Shown here piece after piece: positions 42,971 to 50,866 of a DNA stretch of 64,000 nt. The position numbers were made by a program, and so were the translations under genes. The notes under the pieces were generated by a model. It saw nothing but the letters and a program-made list of their open reading frames with translations. It was not told where the DNA came from and did no database searches. This DNA comes from Bradyrhizobium sp. CIAT3101 (GTDB lineage Bacteria; Pseudomonadota; Alphaproteobacteria; Rhizobiales; Xanthobacteraceae): assembly GCF_029714945.1 (NCBI RefSeq), contig NZ_CP121634.1, positions 6,345,001 to 6,409,000 of the forward strand. The letters are read 5' to 3'. Within the stretch, counting starts at the first letter, position 1. Every line of letters starts with the position of its first letter.

Positions 42971-44182
42971 TCACGTCCCCCGCAGCAGCTCGCTCGCAAC
43001 CACCCAGTCATTGCCGTCGAACTGCAGCATGTAGCCGTCCTTGATCGGGCGGAAATCCTGCGGCGTGGTGTTGAGCGTGATCCCCGGCAGCAGCAGCGAC
43101 AGTGGCACATTCTTCAGGTTCGAGGCCTGCGCCATGATGTTCTCGCGCGTCAGATTGTCCTTGCACTGCTTCAACACCACCACCAGCGCTTCGGCCACCG
43201 TATAGCCGTAGAGCGCGGCGACGTTGTTGATGTCGGCATTGGGCAGGCGCCGCTTCATGAAGTCGATATAGGCCGACATCGCCGGATCGTCCTTCGGCTC
43301 GGCCGTGAACGGCTTGAGCGAGCCGAGCGACAGCACGCCCTTGCCGGCGTCGAGGCCGGCCGGCGCCATCACGGTCGCCTTGTTGGCGCAGCCGGAGGCC
43401 AGGAAGCGCGTCGGCTGCCAGCCGACCTCATGCGCTTTTCGGATCGCCTGCGCGCAGGCGCGCGGCGTCACCGAGTAGATCATGAAGACGTCGGCCTTGG
43501 TGTTGGCCAGCGTCAGCACCTGGGAATCGACGGTGGGATCGGTGACCTCGAAGCTCGAGGCCATCGCGATCGCCTTGTCGGCGTCAGCGCCGAGCGCTTC
43601 CTTGACGCCGCGAAAATATTCCTTGCCGGCGTCGTCGTTCTGGTAGAGCACGGCGAAGCGCGCATTCGGGTTCTTGGCGCGGGCATAGGCCACGTCGATC
43701 GCGGCCTCGCTGGTGTAGTTCGGCGCCCAGGGCAGCGCCATCGACCACGGCATGTTGGCGGGATCGTTCCACTTCGAGGCCGAGCTGATCAAGAACAGCT
43801 GCGGCACCTTGTTGCTGTTGAGATATTTCGCGATCGCCGAGCTTGGCGCGGTCCCCATGGTCGCGAAGATGAAGGCGACGCCGTCGCCCTCGACCAGCCG
43901 CCGCGCCGCTTCCATGGTCTTCGGCGGCGAGAAGGCGTCGTCGAGCGACAACAGATTGAGCTTGCGGCCGTTGACGCCGCCCTTCTCGTTGATCTCTTCG
44001 AAATAGGCCGACAGCACCCGCCCGGTGATGCCGAGCGGCGACGCCGGCCCGCTATAGGGCATCGTGTTGCCGATCTTGATCTCGGTGTCGGTGACCCCTG
44101 GACCGTAGGATTTCTGTGCGGAGGCAGGCGCGGACAGACAGGCGGCAGCCAGCGCTGCGGCCAGGACCAAAGCGGCTTTCAT
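42971..44182 (-). CDS. Branched-chain amino acid-type ABC transporter substrate-binding protein
   Basis: A 403-residue periplasmic binding protein. The signal peptide occupies residues 1-22 (ALAAACLSAPASA), followed by the type I periplasmic binding fold typical of the LivJ/K family: YGPGVTDTEIKIGNTMPYSG, then SAYFEEINEKGGVNGRKLN and the middle VLYQNDDAGKEYFRG. The ligand is a guess among amino acids, urea or aromatic acids. There is no cognate permease beside it. Confidence 0.92.
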   Translation of the reverse strand: MKAALVLAAALAAACLSAPASAQKSYGPGVTDTEIKIGNTMPYSGPASPLGITGRVLSAYFEEINEKGGVNGRKLNLLSLDDAFSPPKTMEAARRLVEGDGVAFIFATMGTAPSSAIAKYLNSNKVPQLFLISSASKWNDPANMPWSMALPWAPNYTSEAAIDVAYARAKNPNARFAVLYQNDDAGKEYFRGVKEALGADADKAIAMASSFEVTDPTVDSQVLTLANTKADVFMIYSVTPRACAQAIRKAHEVGWQPTRFLASGCANKATVMAPAGLDAGKGVLSLGSLKPFTAEPKDDPAMSAYIDFMKRRLPNADINNVAALYGYTVAEALVVVLKQCKDNLTRENIMAQASNLKNVPLSLLLPGITLNTTPQDFRPIKDGYMLQFDGNDWVVASELLRGT

Positions 44183-44299
44183 GGTTTCTCCCCGGAGCTT
44201 CATCGTCCGCGCGAGGCGACCGCGCGGCGTGCTGCCTTTTGCCAGCGCGTCAGCTCAGCGGAGTTCCGCAAGATGGTCTTGCGTCGAGTTGCTGATCGA

Positions 44300-44875
44300 T
44301 CAACCGCGCCGCTTCATGCTGAAGCCGAGGCTGATCCAGCCGGCGCCCGCCATGATCAGATCGATGCCGAGGAACAGGCCGAGGATGTAGACACTGTTGA
44401 CCGGCCAGCGTGCCAGGATCAACAGCCCAAGCAGCAGCGTGATGATCGCGGACAGCGCGACCCAGACCCACGGGCTCTCGCGCTTCATGCTGAAAGCGAG
44501 GAACAGCCGCACCGCGCCGGAGGCGAGCAGCGAAGCACCCAGGAACAGCGTCAGCAGCGCTGCTGCGAACAACGGGTTCTCGAAGGTCAGGAAGCCCGCG
44601 ACGATGTAGAGCGCGCCGAGCAGGGCCCAGAGCGTGAACTTGCCCCAGCTCTTCATCTGGAAGGCGCCGATCACCTCGGTGAACCCTGCGACGACCATCA
44701 TCGCACCGACCACGAGCACGCTCGCCACCGTCGCCATCACCATGCTGCCGAGCGCGATGAAGCCGGTGACGAGATAGACGACGCCGAGGGCGACGATCCA
44801 GCCCCATTTGGCGTGCAGCGCAGCAAGGCCCGAGCCGAGGCCGAGGTTGGGAGACGTATCCGAAGCGCTTGTCAT
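44300..44875 (-). CDS. HdeD family membrane protein
   Basis: A 191-residue inner-membrane protein with about six hydrophobic helices, matching the HdeD acid-resistance family (GWIVALGVVYLVTGFIALG and ILARWPVNSVYILGLFLG). The ATG at 44875 fits the family start. In E. coli HdeD contributes to acid survival at high density; in rhizobia the role is undefined. Confidence 0.88.
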   Translation of the reverse strand: MTSASDTSPNLGLGSGLAALHAKWGWIVALGVVYLVTGFIALGSMVMATVASVLVVGAMMVVAGFTEVIGAFQMKSWGKFTLWALLGALYIVAGFLTFENPLFAAALLTLFLGASLLASGAVRLFLAFSMKRESPWVWVALSAIITLLLGLLILARWPVNSVYILGLFLGIDLIMAGAGWISLGFSMKRRG

Positions 44876-44984
44876 GACGGCTACTCCTGAATGTGAAGAC
44901 CCAGAGCACATCTCAGGATAGCACTGATGGCACCAGGACGACAGCCAGCAGAGCAGCCGCGGAGGCCGCCAGCCTTGACGCAAA

Positions 44985-46508
44985 TCAAGGCCGCGACCGC
45001 TCCATCTCGAGCTCGGCCTTGAGACTGTCGAGATCTCGGTAAATTGAGGCAATCGCGAGCACACGGCCGCCCTTGCGGTACCTGAGCAGGCAGTCCCTGT
45101 CCGGAATACTGCCGTCGACGGCGATGTCGTCGAAGCTCTCGGCATGGCCGACATAGTTGATCGGGACGTCGTAATGCTGGCTCCAGAAGAACGGCACCGC
45201 GTCGAAGCGTTCGCGCTTGCCGAGCATGTTGCGCGCCGCGGTCTGGCCCTGCCGCTCCGCGACCACCCAGTGCTCGACGCGGATGTTCTGCCCCGAATGC
45301 GGATCGGGCCATCGCGCGATGTCGCCGGCGGCGAAGATGCCGGATGCGCTGGTCTCGAGATAGTCGTTCACGCTGACGCCATGATCGATCGCAAGGCCCG
45401 CCTGCTCGGCCAGCGCAAGCCGCGGCTTGACGCCGATGCCGACCACGACAAGGTCGGCATCGATCACGGCTCCGCTCTTCAGCGTCGCACGCGTGCCGTC
45501 GAGCGTCGTGACCGTGTCGTTCAGGTGGAAATTGACGCCGTTCTCCTCGTGCAGCGCGCGAACGAAGTCGCCCATATCAGGCCCGAGCACCTTCTGCATC
45601 GGCCGCTCCTCGGGCGCGACCACATGCACCTCGAGCTTGCGCGCGCGCAGCGACGCCGCGACCTCGAGGCCGATGAAACTCGCACCGATCACCAGCACGC
45701 GCTTGGCGCCGCTCGCGGCCTTGATGATGGCGCGGCTGTCGGCCACCGAGCGCAAGGTGTGGACATGCGGCTGGTCGGCGCCGGGGATCTGGAGTTTGAC
45801 GGGCTCTGCACCGGTCGCAAGCAGCAGCCGGTCGAACGGCAGCTTGTCGCCATGGCCGAGCGTCAAGCTGCGCGTCTTCGGATCGATCGCTGAGACATCG
45901 GTGTTGAGCCGGAGATCGATGCCGGCGTCCTGGTAAAAATCCTCGCTGCGCAGCGGCAGCCAGTCCTCCGGCGCATTGCCGGCGAGATAGTCCTTGGAGA
46001 GGTTGGGCCGATCGACCGGCATCGCGCCGTCGCTGCTGAGCAGGGTGATGGCGCCGGCAAATCCTTCGCGGCGAAGCGTCTCGGCCGCCGCGAAGCCGGC
46101 CGCACCGCCGCCGACAATGACGAACTTTTCGCCTGTCGGTGCGCTGCGATGAGCCGACGGCGGTTTTGGCGCCTCGCGCTTGCGCGCAACGATGATCTTG
46201 TCGCGATCGCGCGTCACCTCCCACACCGCCAGGGCGCTCAACGCCGGCGGCCGCGTCGCCTCGCCTGTGCGCATGGAGAAGCAGGCGTGGTGCCAGGGGC
46301 AGCGGATGGTATCGCCCACCACCAGCCCTTCGGCGAGCGGGCCGTGATAGTGGCTGCAGGACGGCTCGATCGCAAAGACATCGCTGCCGGTCTGCACCAG
46401 CAGGACGTCGTCCTCGCCGACATGGCCGAGCAGCTTGCCGTCCTTGAACTCGCTCGGCGACACGCCCCTGGTCAGGTCGGGCCCGCTCGGCTTCTTGTCC
46501 TCGGTCAT
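44985..46508 (-). CDS. Rieske-domain FAD-dependent oxidoreductase
   Basis: A 507-residue protein. An N-terminal Rieske [2Fe-2S] domain (residues about 1-105) has the ligands C-x-H ... C-x2-H in SCSHYHGPLAEG and RCPWHHACF. A FAD/NAD(P)-dependent pyridine nucleotide-disulfide type reductase follows (VIVGGGAAGFAAAETLRR near 125 and VLVIGASFIGLEVAASLR near 265). It resembles AIF-like or assimilatory-type ferredoxin reductases of aromatic oxygenase systems. The ATG at 46508 has GGAG in place; another ATG two codons earlier touches it. Confidence 0.9.
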   Translation of the reverse strand: MTEDKKPSGPDLTRGVSPSEFKDGKLLGHVGEDDVLLVQTGSDVFAIEPSCSHYHGPLAEGLVVGDTIRCPWHHACFSMRTGEATRPPALSALAVWEVTRDRDKIIVARKREAPKPPSAHRSAPTGEKFVIVGGGAAGFAAAETLRREGFAGAITLLSSDGAMPVDRPNLSKDYLAGNAPEDWLPLRSEDFYQDAGIDLRLNTDVSAIDPKTRSLTLGHGDKLPFDRLLLATGAEPVKLQIPGADQPHVHTLRSVADSRAIIKAASGAKRVLVIGASFIGLEVAASLRARKLEVHVVAPEERPMQKVLGPDMGDFVRALHEENGVNFHLNDTVTTLDGTRATLKSGAVIDADLVVVGIGVKPRLALAEQAGLAIDHGVSVNDYLETSASGIFAAGDIARWPDPHSGQNIRVEHWVVAERQGQTAARNMLGKRERFDAVPFFWSQHYDVPINYVGHAESFDDIAVDGSIPDRDCLLRYRKGGRVLAIASIYRDLDSLKAELEMERSRP

Positions 46509-46586
46509 GGTCATCTCCCTGGCAGCTTGACGCGCAGCTCAGGATTGGACGACGGCGACGGCGAAAAGTTCCTGGAATCGCGAAAA

Positions 46587-47483
46587 TCAGGATCCTGCGG
46601 CCGCCTTGCGCACGTCGATCACGGCCTGGGCCCATTCGGCCGGCCGCTCCTGCGGCAGATTGTGGCCCGCACCGGCGAAGACGCGCCGCTTGAAAAAGCC
46701 CTCGAACTTGCGCGCGTGGTGCGCGGTGCCGGAAATGACGCCATCGCTGTCGCCGTCGATCGCGATCGTGGGAACGCGGACCGGCGGCTGCTCTGCAAGC
46801 TTTGCCTCGATCGCCGCATAGGCGGGATCGCCTTCGACCAGCGCATAGCGGTGGCGATAGGAATGGATCACGACGTCGACAAAGTCGGGATTGTCGAACG
46901 AAACGGCGCTCTTCTCGAAGGTCGCGTCGTCGAAGGCCCATGTCGGCGACCACATCGCCCAGAGCTGACGGGCAAAGCCGCGGCGATTGCGCTCCAGCGC
47001 GCGGCGGCCACGTTCGTTGTGGAAGAGATATTGATACCACAGCGCGGCTTCTTGCGGCGGCGAGGCCGGCTCCATGGAGCGAGCGATATCCTGGATGTTG
47101 TAGGAATTGCCCGTGACCAGCCCGACCACGCGTTCGGGATGCAGCACCGAGACGACGCAGGCCGCGCGCCCGCCCCAATCATAGCCGCCGACGACGGCAC
47201 GGCTGATGCCGAGCGCATCCATGAAGGCGAGCAGATCGGCGCCAAGCGCCGCCTGCTCGCCGGAGCGCAGCGTCTCGGGGAAGCGAAACCGCGTCGGCCC
47301 GTAGCCGCGCAGATACGGCACCAGCACCCGCGCGCCGGCTTGCGCGATCAGCGGCGCGGCCTCGGCATAGGCGTTCACGTCATAGGGAAAGCCGTGGCCC
47401 ATGATGCAGGACCAGCCATCCGGCGCGCCGTATTCGAGATAGGCGATGTCGAGGATGTCGGTCGTGACGGATTTCTGTTGCAT
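46587..47483 (-). CDS. Alpha/beta hydrolase, epoxide-hydrolase-like
   Basis: A 298-residue hydrolase. Visible motifs are GHGFPYDVNAY near residue 28, LRGYGPTRFRF near 60 and the nucleophile strand VVGGYDWGGRAACV with Asp in the GYDWGG elbow near 103, as in epoxide hydrolases and haloalkane dehalogenases, where Asp is the nucleophile. The catalytic His is in FAGAGHNLPQE. It is upstream of the FAD oxidoreductase by 72 bases, the same strand, so it may belong to a small catabolic unit. Confidence 0.85.
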   Translation of the reverse strand: MQQKSVTTDILDIAYLEYGAPDGWSCIMGHGFPYDVNAYAEAAPLIAQAGARVLVPYLRGYGPTRFRFPETLRSGEQAALGADLLAFMDALGISRAVVGGYDWGGRAACVVSVLHPERVVGLVTGNSYNIQDIARSMEPASPPQEAALWYQYLFHNERGRRALERNRRGFARQLWAMWSPTWAFDDATFEKSAVSFDNPDFVDVVIHSYRHRYALVEGDPAYAAIEAKLAEQPPVRVPTIAIDGDSDGVISGTAHHARKFEGFFKRRVFAGAGHNLPQERPAEWAQAVIDVRKAAAGS

Positions 47484-47639
47484 GCTGCACCCTCGCTTCG
47501 CGGCAACAGATTACCGCGCGCCGCGCGGTGTTCCAACTCCTATCGAATGCCGTTCCCTGCATGCCTGCCCCCGGACATGCGAGCCGGCGGTTCGAACCAC
47601 GGCCAGTGAGACCGGTGCTTGTCGTCGCCGAGCCGGGCC

Positions 47640-47688
47640 CTTAAAACAAAGGGGCTCTTAAAACAAAGGGCCCTTAAAACTAAGGGCT
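47640..47688. repeat. Triple tandem repeat beside an ECF promoter
   Basis: Three consecutive copies of CTTAAAACAAAGGG (the third CTTAAAACTAAGGG), with period 17 then 16, end nine bases before the TGATCC -35 element. The copies are near-identical and oriented alike. They lie exactly where an upstream regulator or the RNA polymerase alpha subunit would bind. Confidence 0.75.
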
Positions 47689-47696
47689 TCTGGAGG

Positions 47697-47728
47697 TGAT
47701 CCGGATGACCGCGTCCGTCGTTATGGAA
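47697..47728 (+). promoter_or_regulatory. ECF11-type promoter of the sigma/ChrR operon
   Basis: TGATCC (47697-47702), a 16-base spacer, then CGTT (47719-47722) as -10. The same TGATCC-N16-CGTT is found in front of the second sigma gene. TGATCC is the characteristic -35 of ECF11 (RpoE-ChrR) regulons. The -10 register is not proven (TTATGG at 18 bases is another possibility). Confidence 0.6.
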
Positions 47729-47750
47729 GCGACATGTCAACCGAGGCTCC

Positions 47751-48401
47751 ATGAACGCCGGTCTTCGAGCTGTGAGCAGGCCCTTGTGGCGCGGCCACCT
47801 TGCGGCGGCTCCCCGGCGGGATCGGCCTCGACGGTTCATAGGCGAAAGGCCCAAGGCGACAGTGGAATGGGCTGAATTGATCGGACGCGTCGCGGCCCAT
47901 GGCGATCGGGACGCGTTCAAGCTTTTGTTCGAGCATTTTGCTCCGCGCGTGAAGGGATTCCTGGTCAAGACCGGGATGACCGCCGACGCCGCGGAGGAAA
48001 TCGCGCAGAATACGCTGCTGACGGTTTGGCGGAAGGCAGCCCAGTTCGATCCGGCGTCCGCAGGTGCGGCCGCATGGATCTTCACGATCGCGCGCAATCT
48101 GCGCATCGATTCCGCGAGGCAAGCGGCACGGCAGGCCAAGGCCAATGCGAGCGCAGAACGGGATGAGACGCCCGACGTCGCGGAATCGCCGGAGACCATG
48201 ATGACCCGGAGCGACGACGTCTCGCGCGTGGCGGCAGCGCTGCTGCGACTATCGGAGGAGCAATCCACGGTGATCCGGATGTCGTTCATCGACGAGCAGC
48301 CGCACGGCGAGATCGCCGAACGGCTCGGACTTCCGCTCGGAACGGTCAAGTCTCGCATCAGGCTTGCCATGGCGCGGCTCAGAGATCTCTTGGACGATTG
48401 A
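47751..48401 (+). CDS. ECF11-type sigma factor (RpoE of the RpoE-ChrR pair)
   Basis: A sigma factor of 216 residues from ATG 47751, or 179 from the GTG at 47862, which matches the usual ECF11 length better. Region 2 contains RVAAHGDRDAFKLLFEHFAP and AEEIAQNTLLTVWR; region 4 has QPHGEIAERLGLPLGTVKSR. It is followed, after one base, by a ChrR-like anti-sigma. In Rhodobacter this pair controls the response to singlet oxygen. Upstream are the TGATCC motif and a tandem repeat. Confidence 0.9.
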   Translation: MNAGLRAVSRPLWRGHLAAAPRRDRPRRFIGERPKATVEWAELIGRVAAHGDRDAFKLLFEHFAPRVKGFLVKTGMTADAAEEIAQNTLLTVWRKAAQFDPASAGAAAWIFTIARNLRIDSARQAARQAKANASAERDETPDVAESPETMMTRSDDVSRVAAALLRLSEEQSTVIRMSFIDEQPHGEIAERLGLPLGTVKSRIRLAMARLRDLLDD

Positions 48402-48402
48402 C

Positions 48403-49050
48403 ATGACCATCAACCATCATCCCCCCGAAGATCTGCTGGCCGATTTTGCCGCCGGCCGGCCTGACGAGGCCGACCGCCTTGTCATCGGCGTCCATGCCGC
48501 ACGATGCCCGCGGTGCCAGCGCTTCATCGCCGCGATCGAGCAGCTTGCGGGTGCCGCGCTCGAGCAAGCGCCCCCGGTCGCAATGGCCGACGACGCGTTC
48601 GCAACGCTCTTGGCCAGGATCGATGAACCGGCGTCACCGCCGGCGGCGGCCTCCTCGCAACCGGTGGAGCTGCTTGACGACGACCTCCCGGAGATCCTGC
48701 TCCGTTGCCGGTTCGGCAAGAGCCGGCGCGTCGCGCCTGGGGTCAAGATGCAGCCGATCATCCTGCCCGGCGCGGACAAATCGCGCGCGTTTCTGCTGTG
48801 GTCGGCACCCGGCACGCGCATGCTGGAGCATACGCACACCGGGACGGAGCTGACGCTCGTGCTCAAAGGCAGCTTCAGCCATCAGGGCGGCGAATATCGG
48901 CCCGGCGATTTCGACTTCGGCGACGGCGAGGTCGATCATCAGCCGATCGTCGGCAGCGACATGCCGTGCCTGTGCCTCGTGGCGATGAGCGGGGATTTGC
49001 AGATGCACGGCTGGCTCGGCCGGTTGATCTCCCCCTTCGTGCGGCTTTGA
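48403..49050 (+). CDS. ChrR-like zinc anti-sigma factor with cupin domain
   Basis: A 215-residue protein. The N-terminal anti-sigma domain has the H-x3-C-x2-C zinc motif in VHAARCPRCQRF (near residue 30). The C-terminal half is a cupin with EHTHTGTELTLVLKGSFSHQ and PGDFDFGDGEVDHQP, as in ChrR. In the family the zinc-bound N-terminal domain traps the sigma factor, and the cupin is needed for release by singlet oxygen. It starts one base after the sigma gene stop. Confidence 0.92.
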   Translation: MTINHHPPEDLLADFAAGRPDEADRLVIGVHAARCPRCQRFIAAIEQLAGAALEQAPPVAMADDAFATLLARIDEPASPPAAASSQPVELLDDDLPEILLRCRFGKSRRVAPGVKMQPIILPGADKSRAFLLWSAPGTRMLEHTHTGTELTLVLKGSFSHQGGEYRPGDFDFGDGEVDHQPIVGSDMPCLCLVAMSGDLQMHGWLGRLISPFVRL

Positions 49051-49061
49051 ACGCCCTCATG

Positions 49062-49087
49062 TGATCCAGTCACGTTGCGCGGTCGTT
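49062..49087 (+). promoter_or_regulatory. Second TGATCC-N16-CGTT promoter, before the second sigma gene
   Basis: TGATCC at 49062-49067, a 16-base spacer and CGTT at 49084-49087, 31 bases before the ATG of the next sigma gene. It agrees in both hexamer and spacing with the motif in front of the ECF11 operon. Confidence 0.6.
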
Positions 49088-49118
49088 CTCTTGGCAGATC
49101 AGGCTGGAGGACGAGGAC

Positions 49119-49718
49119 ATGAGCTGCGGCAGATTGACGGCACGGGATCCGACGATCGAGCGCCTGAGCCATCTTCTCGCCCGGGTCGGGCGCGACGACC
49201 AGCGGGCCTTCGCCGAACTTTTTGCCGCGACGCGCAACAAGCTGCGCAAGACCGCCCACGCGATTGCGCCGTCCAGCGCTGATATCGACGACCTCCTCCA
49301 GGAGGCCTATTTGAAGATCTGGAAGCATGCAGCTCACTTCGACCCAGGTCGCTCCTCGCCGATCACCTGGATGTGCGCGATCATGCGCCACACGGCGATC
49401 GACGCAGCGCGGCTCAAGCAAATGCCGATCGCGGATTTCGACGAAGCCCTGTCGGTGCCCGACGTTTCCGAGTCCGACGACGCATTCGACTACGACCTCG
49501 CTCAACCCATCGCGATCCGCGCGATCCAACGGCTCCCGGATCAACGCCGGCAATTGCTGTCGCTGGCCTATCTCGACGGTGAAAGCAGGCTGATGTTGGC
49601 GCAGCGCTTTGGGGTGCCGGTCGGCACGATCAAAACCTGGCTGCGGCGGACCCTGGACTCCGTTCGGCGCGATTGCGTCGAGGGCCGGACCATCAGTGCA
49701 GCCACGCAGACCGGCTGA
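49119..49718 (+). CDS. ECF sigma factor, second of the tandem
   Basis: A 199-residue sigma factor. Region 2 is at about residues 25-95 (AFAELFAATRNKLRKTAH, DIDDLLQEAYLKIWKHA), with a WMCAIMRHTAIDAAR helix; region 4 has ESRLMLAQRFGVPVGTIKTW. The ATG has GGAGG eight bases upstream. No anti-sigma gene follows; the next gene is convergent. The shared upstream motif implies transcription by the ECF11 sigma factor just upstream. Confidence 0.9.
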   Translation: MSCGRLTARDPTIERLSHLLARVGRDDQRAFAELFAATRNKLRKTAHAIAPSSADIDDLLQEAYLKIWKHAAHFDPGRSSPITWMCAIMRHTAIDAARLKQMPIADFDEALSVPDVSESDDAFDYDLAQPIAIRAIQRLPDQRRQLLSLAYLDGESRLMLAQRFGVPVGTIKTWLRRTLDSVRRDCVEGRTISAATQTG

Positions 49719-49723
49719 AAAGG

Positions 49724-50551
49724 CTATTTCTGCGGCCCCGACAGCGAGATCTCGCGTTCGGCACGGAACACGTTGCTGTAGAGATTGGCGATCCACTGCC
49801 GGCCGATCTCGGTCTGGTTGAGATAGCCGATCTCGGTCTGGATGTGCGGTGCGACGCTATTCCAATAGAATTGTGGATAGCGGTTCACGATGTCGGCGGG
49901 CGAGTCGTAGCCGAGTTGGCGGTTCATGCCGACCTCCTCGAACTCGTAATAGAGTGCATTGGCCTTGCGCAGATAGTTGGGATCGCCGAGCTGCCCGATG
50001 AAGTCGGCGGCGCGCAGGATCGAGGCGTCGGCGTCATACTCCTGGCCTTGCTGGGCTGGAAACCGGGTGCCCTCGATAGCGCGCGCAATGCGTTCGGGAT
50101 CGAGCCCCGGAATATGCCGCAGCCTCCTCTTTACGTAAAGTTTCGACCGGTCAACGTGATACAACATCAGGCTGGCGTCGGATGCGCCGCGCGGCAGCGA
50201 GACCTTGGTGCCGGCCGCGTCGATCAGGAAGCCGTCTTCGTCATCCTCCTCGAACAGGCCGCGCACATAGCCGATGTCATGAGCAAGACATGCGATCAGG
50301 ACGTGAACATAGTCCTCAGCGTCCAAATGAGTGTGGAGATATCGGCCACTGAGGATGCAATGCCCCGCCAACGTCACAAGCATCGTGTGCTCGATATTGT
50401 GATAGAGCGCGTCGCTATTGCCGATGCATTCCATCGTGGTACGGGTGGCGCTCTCGACCATATTTGCCGCGGCATCGCCGAACCGACGGCGCATGAAAGA
50501 GCCCAGCCGCTTCTCCAGGCTTTCAGCCGCCAGTCTGGGTAACGTGATCAT
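49724..50551 (-). CDS. HD-domain phosphohydrolase
   Basis: A 275-residue metal-dependent phosphohydrolase. The HD motif appears as ALYHNIEHTMLV near residue 49 and LIACLAHDIGYVRGLF near 87, with a further Asp/His group near ADFIGQLGDP. It is convergent with the second sigma gene, separated by 5 bases. No partner domain is present, so it may hydrolyse a nucleotide or other phosphoester. The function is unknown. Confidence 0.85.
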   Translation of the reverse strand: MITLPRLAAESLEKRLGSFMRRRFGDAAANMVESATRTTMECIGNSDALYHNIEHTMLVTLAGHCILSGRYLHTHLDAEDYVHVLIACLAHDIGYVRGLFEEDDEDGFLIDAAGTKVSLPRGASDASLMLYHVDRSKLYVKRRLRHIPGLDPERIARAIEGTRFPAQQGQEYDADASILRAADFIGQLGDPNYLRKANALYYEFEEVGMNRQLGYDSPADIVNRYPQFYWNSVAPHIQTEIGYLNQTEIGRQWIANLYSNVFRAEREISLSGPQK

Positions 50552-50866
50552 GGATGCAGCCCCGTCTGTCGGTGGTGTCCCACGCTCGCTCCTGACGCCT
50601 CATACTCGCCCTCGACGCAGGTTCAGCATAGCCCAATCTGGGGCGACTGGCCAAATCCGGGACCCAAAATACGTAAATATGATATTGTGCCGCCGCGCAG
50701 CATCATGGTTGCGGTCGCGGGTCGATGCACCGGGCGGCGAGGCCGTGCGGCCGCTCGCCGGCCCGGCCAATGGCCGACCGTTCATCTTGTGAGGAAGGAT
50801 GGAGCGCGAGGTGGGTCCCCGTCGCGATCGGGCTAAGGCGCCTGCACCGCGTTGCGGACGGCGGCG
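50552..50866. other. Intergenic region upstream of the HD-domain gene
   Basis: A 315-base gap. No gene is evident. An AT-rich stretch near 50670-50692 could hold the minus-strand promoter of the HD gene. GC-rich palindromic segments lie at about 50740-50775. Nothing specific is assigned. Confidence 0.4.

Noticed and set aside
42014..44890. Long plus-strand frame (over 950 codons) antisense to the acyl-CoA dehydrogenase and binding-protein genes
   Set aside because: It crosses several well-supported genes and shows only compositionally biased sequence.
47640..47688. CRISPR-like repeat
   Set aside because: Units are 14 bases with 2-3-base gaps; there are no spacers of 30 or so bases and no cas genes.
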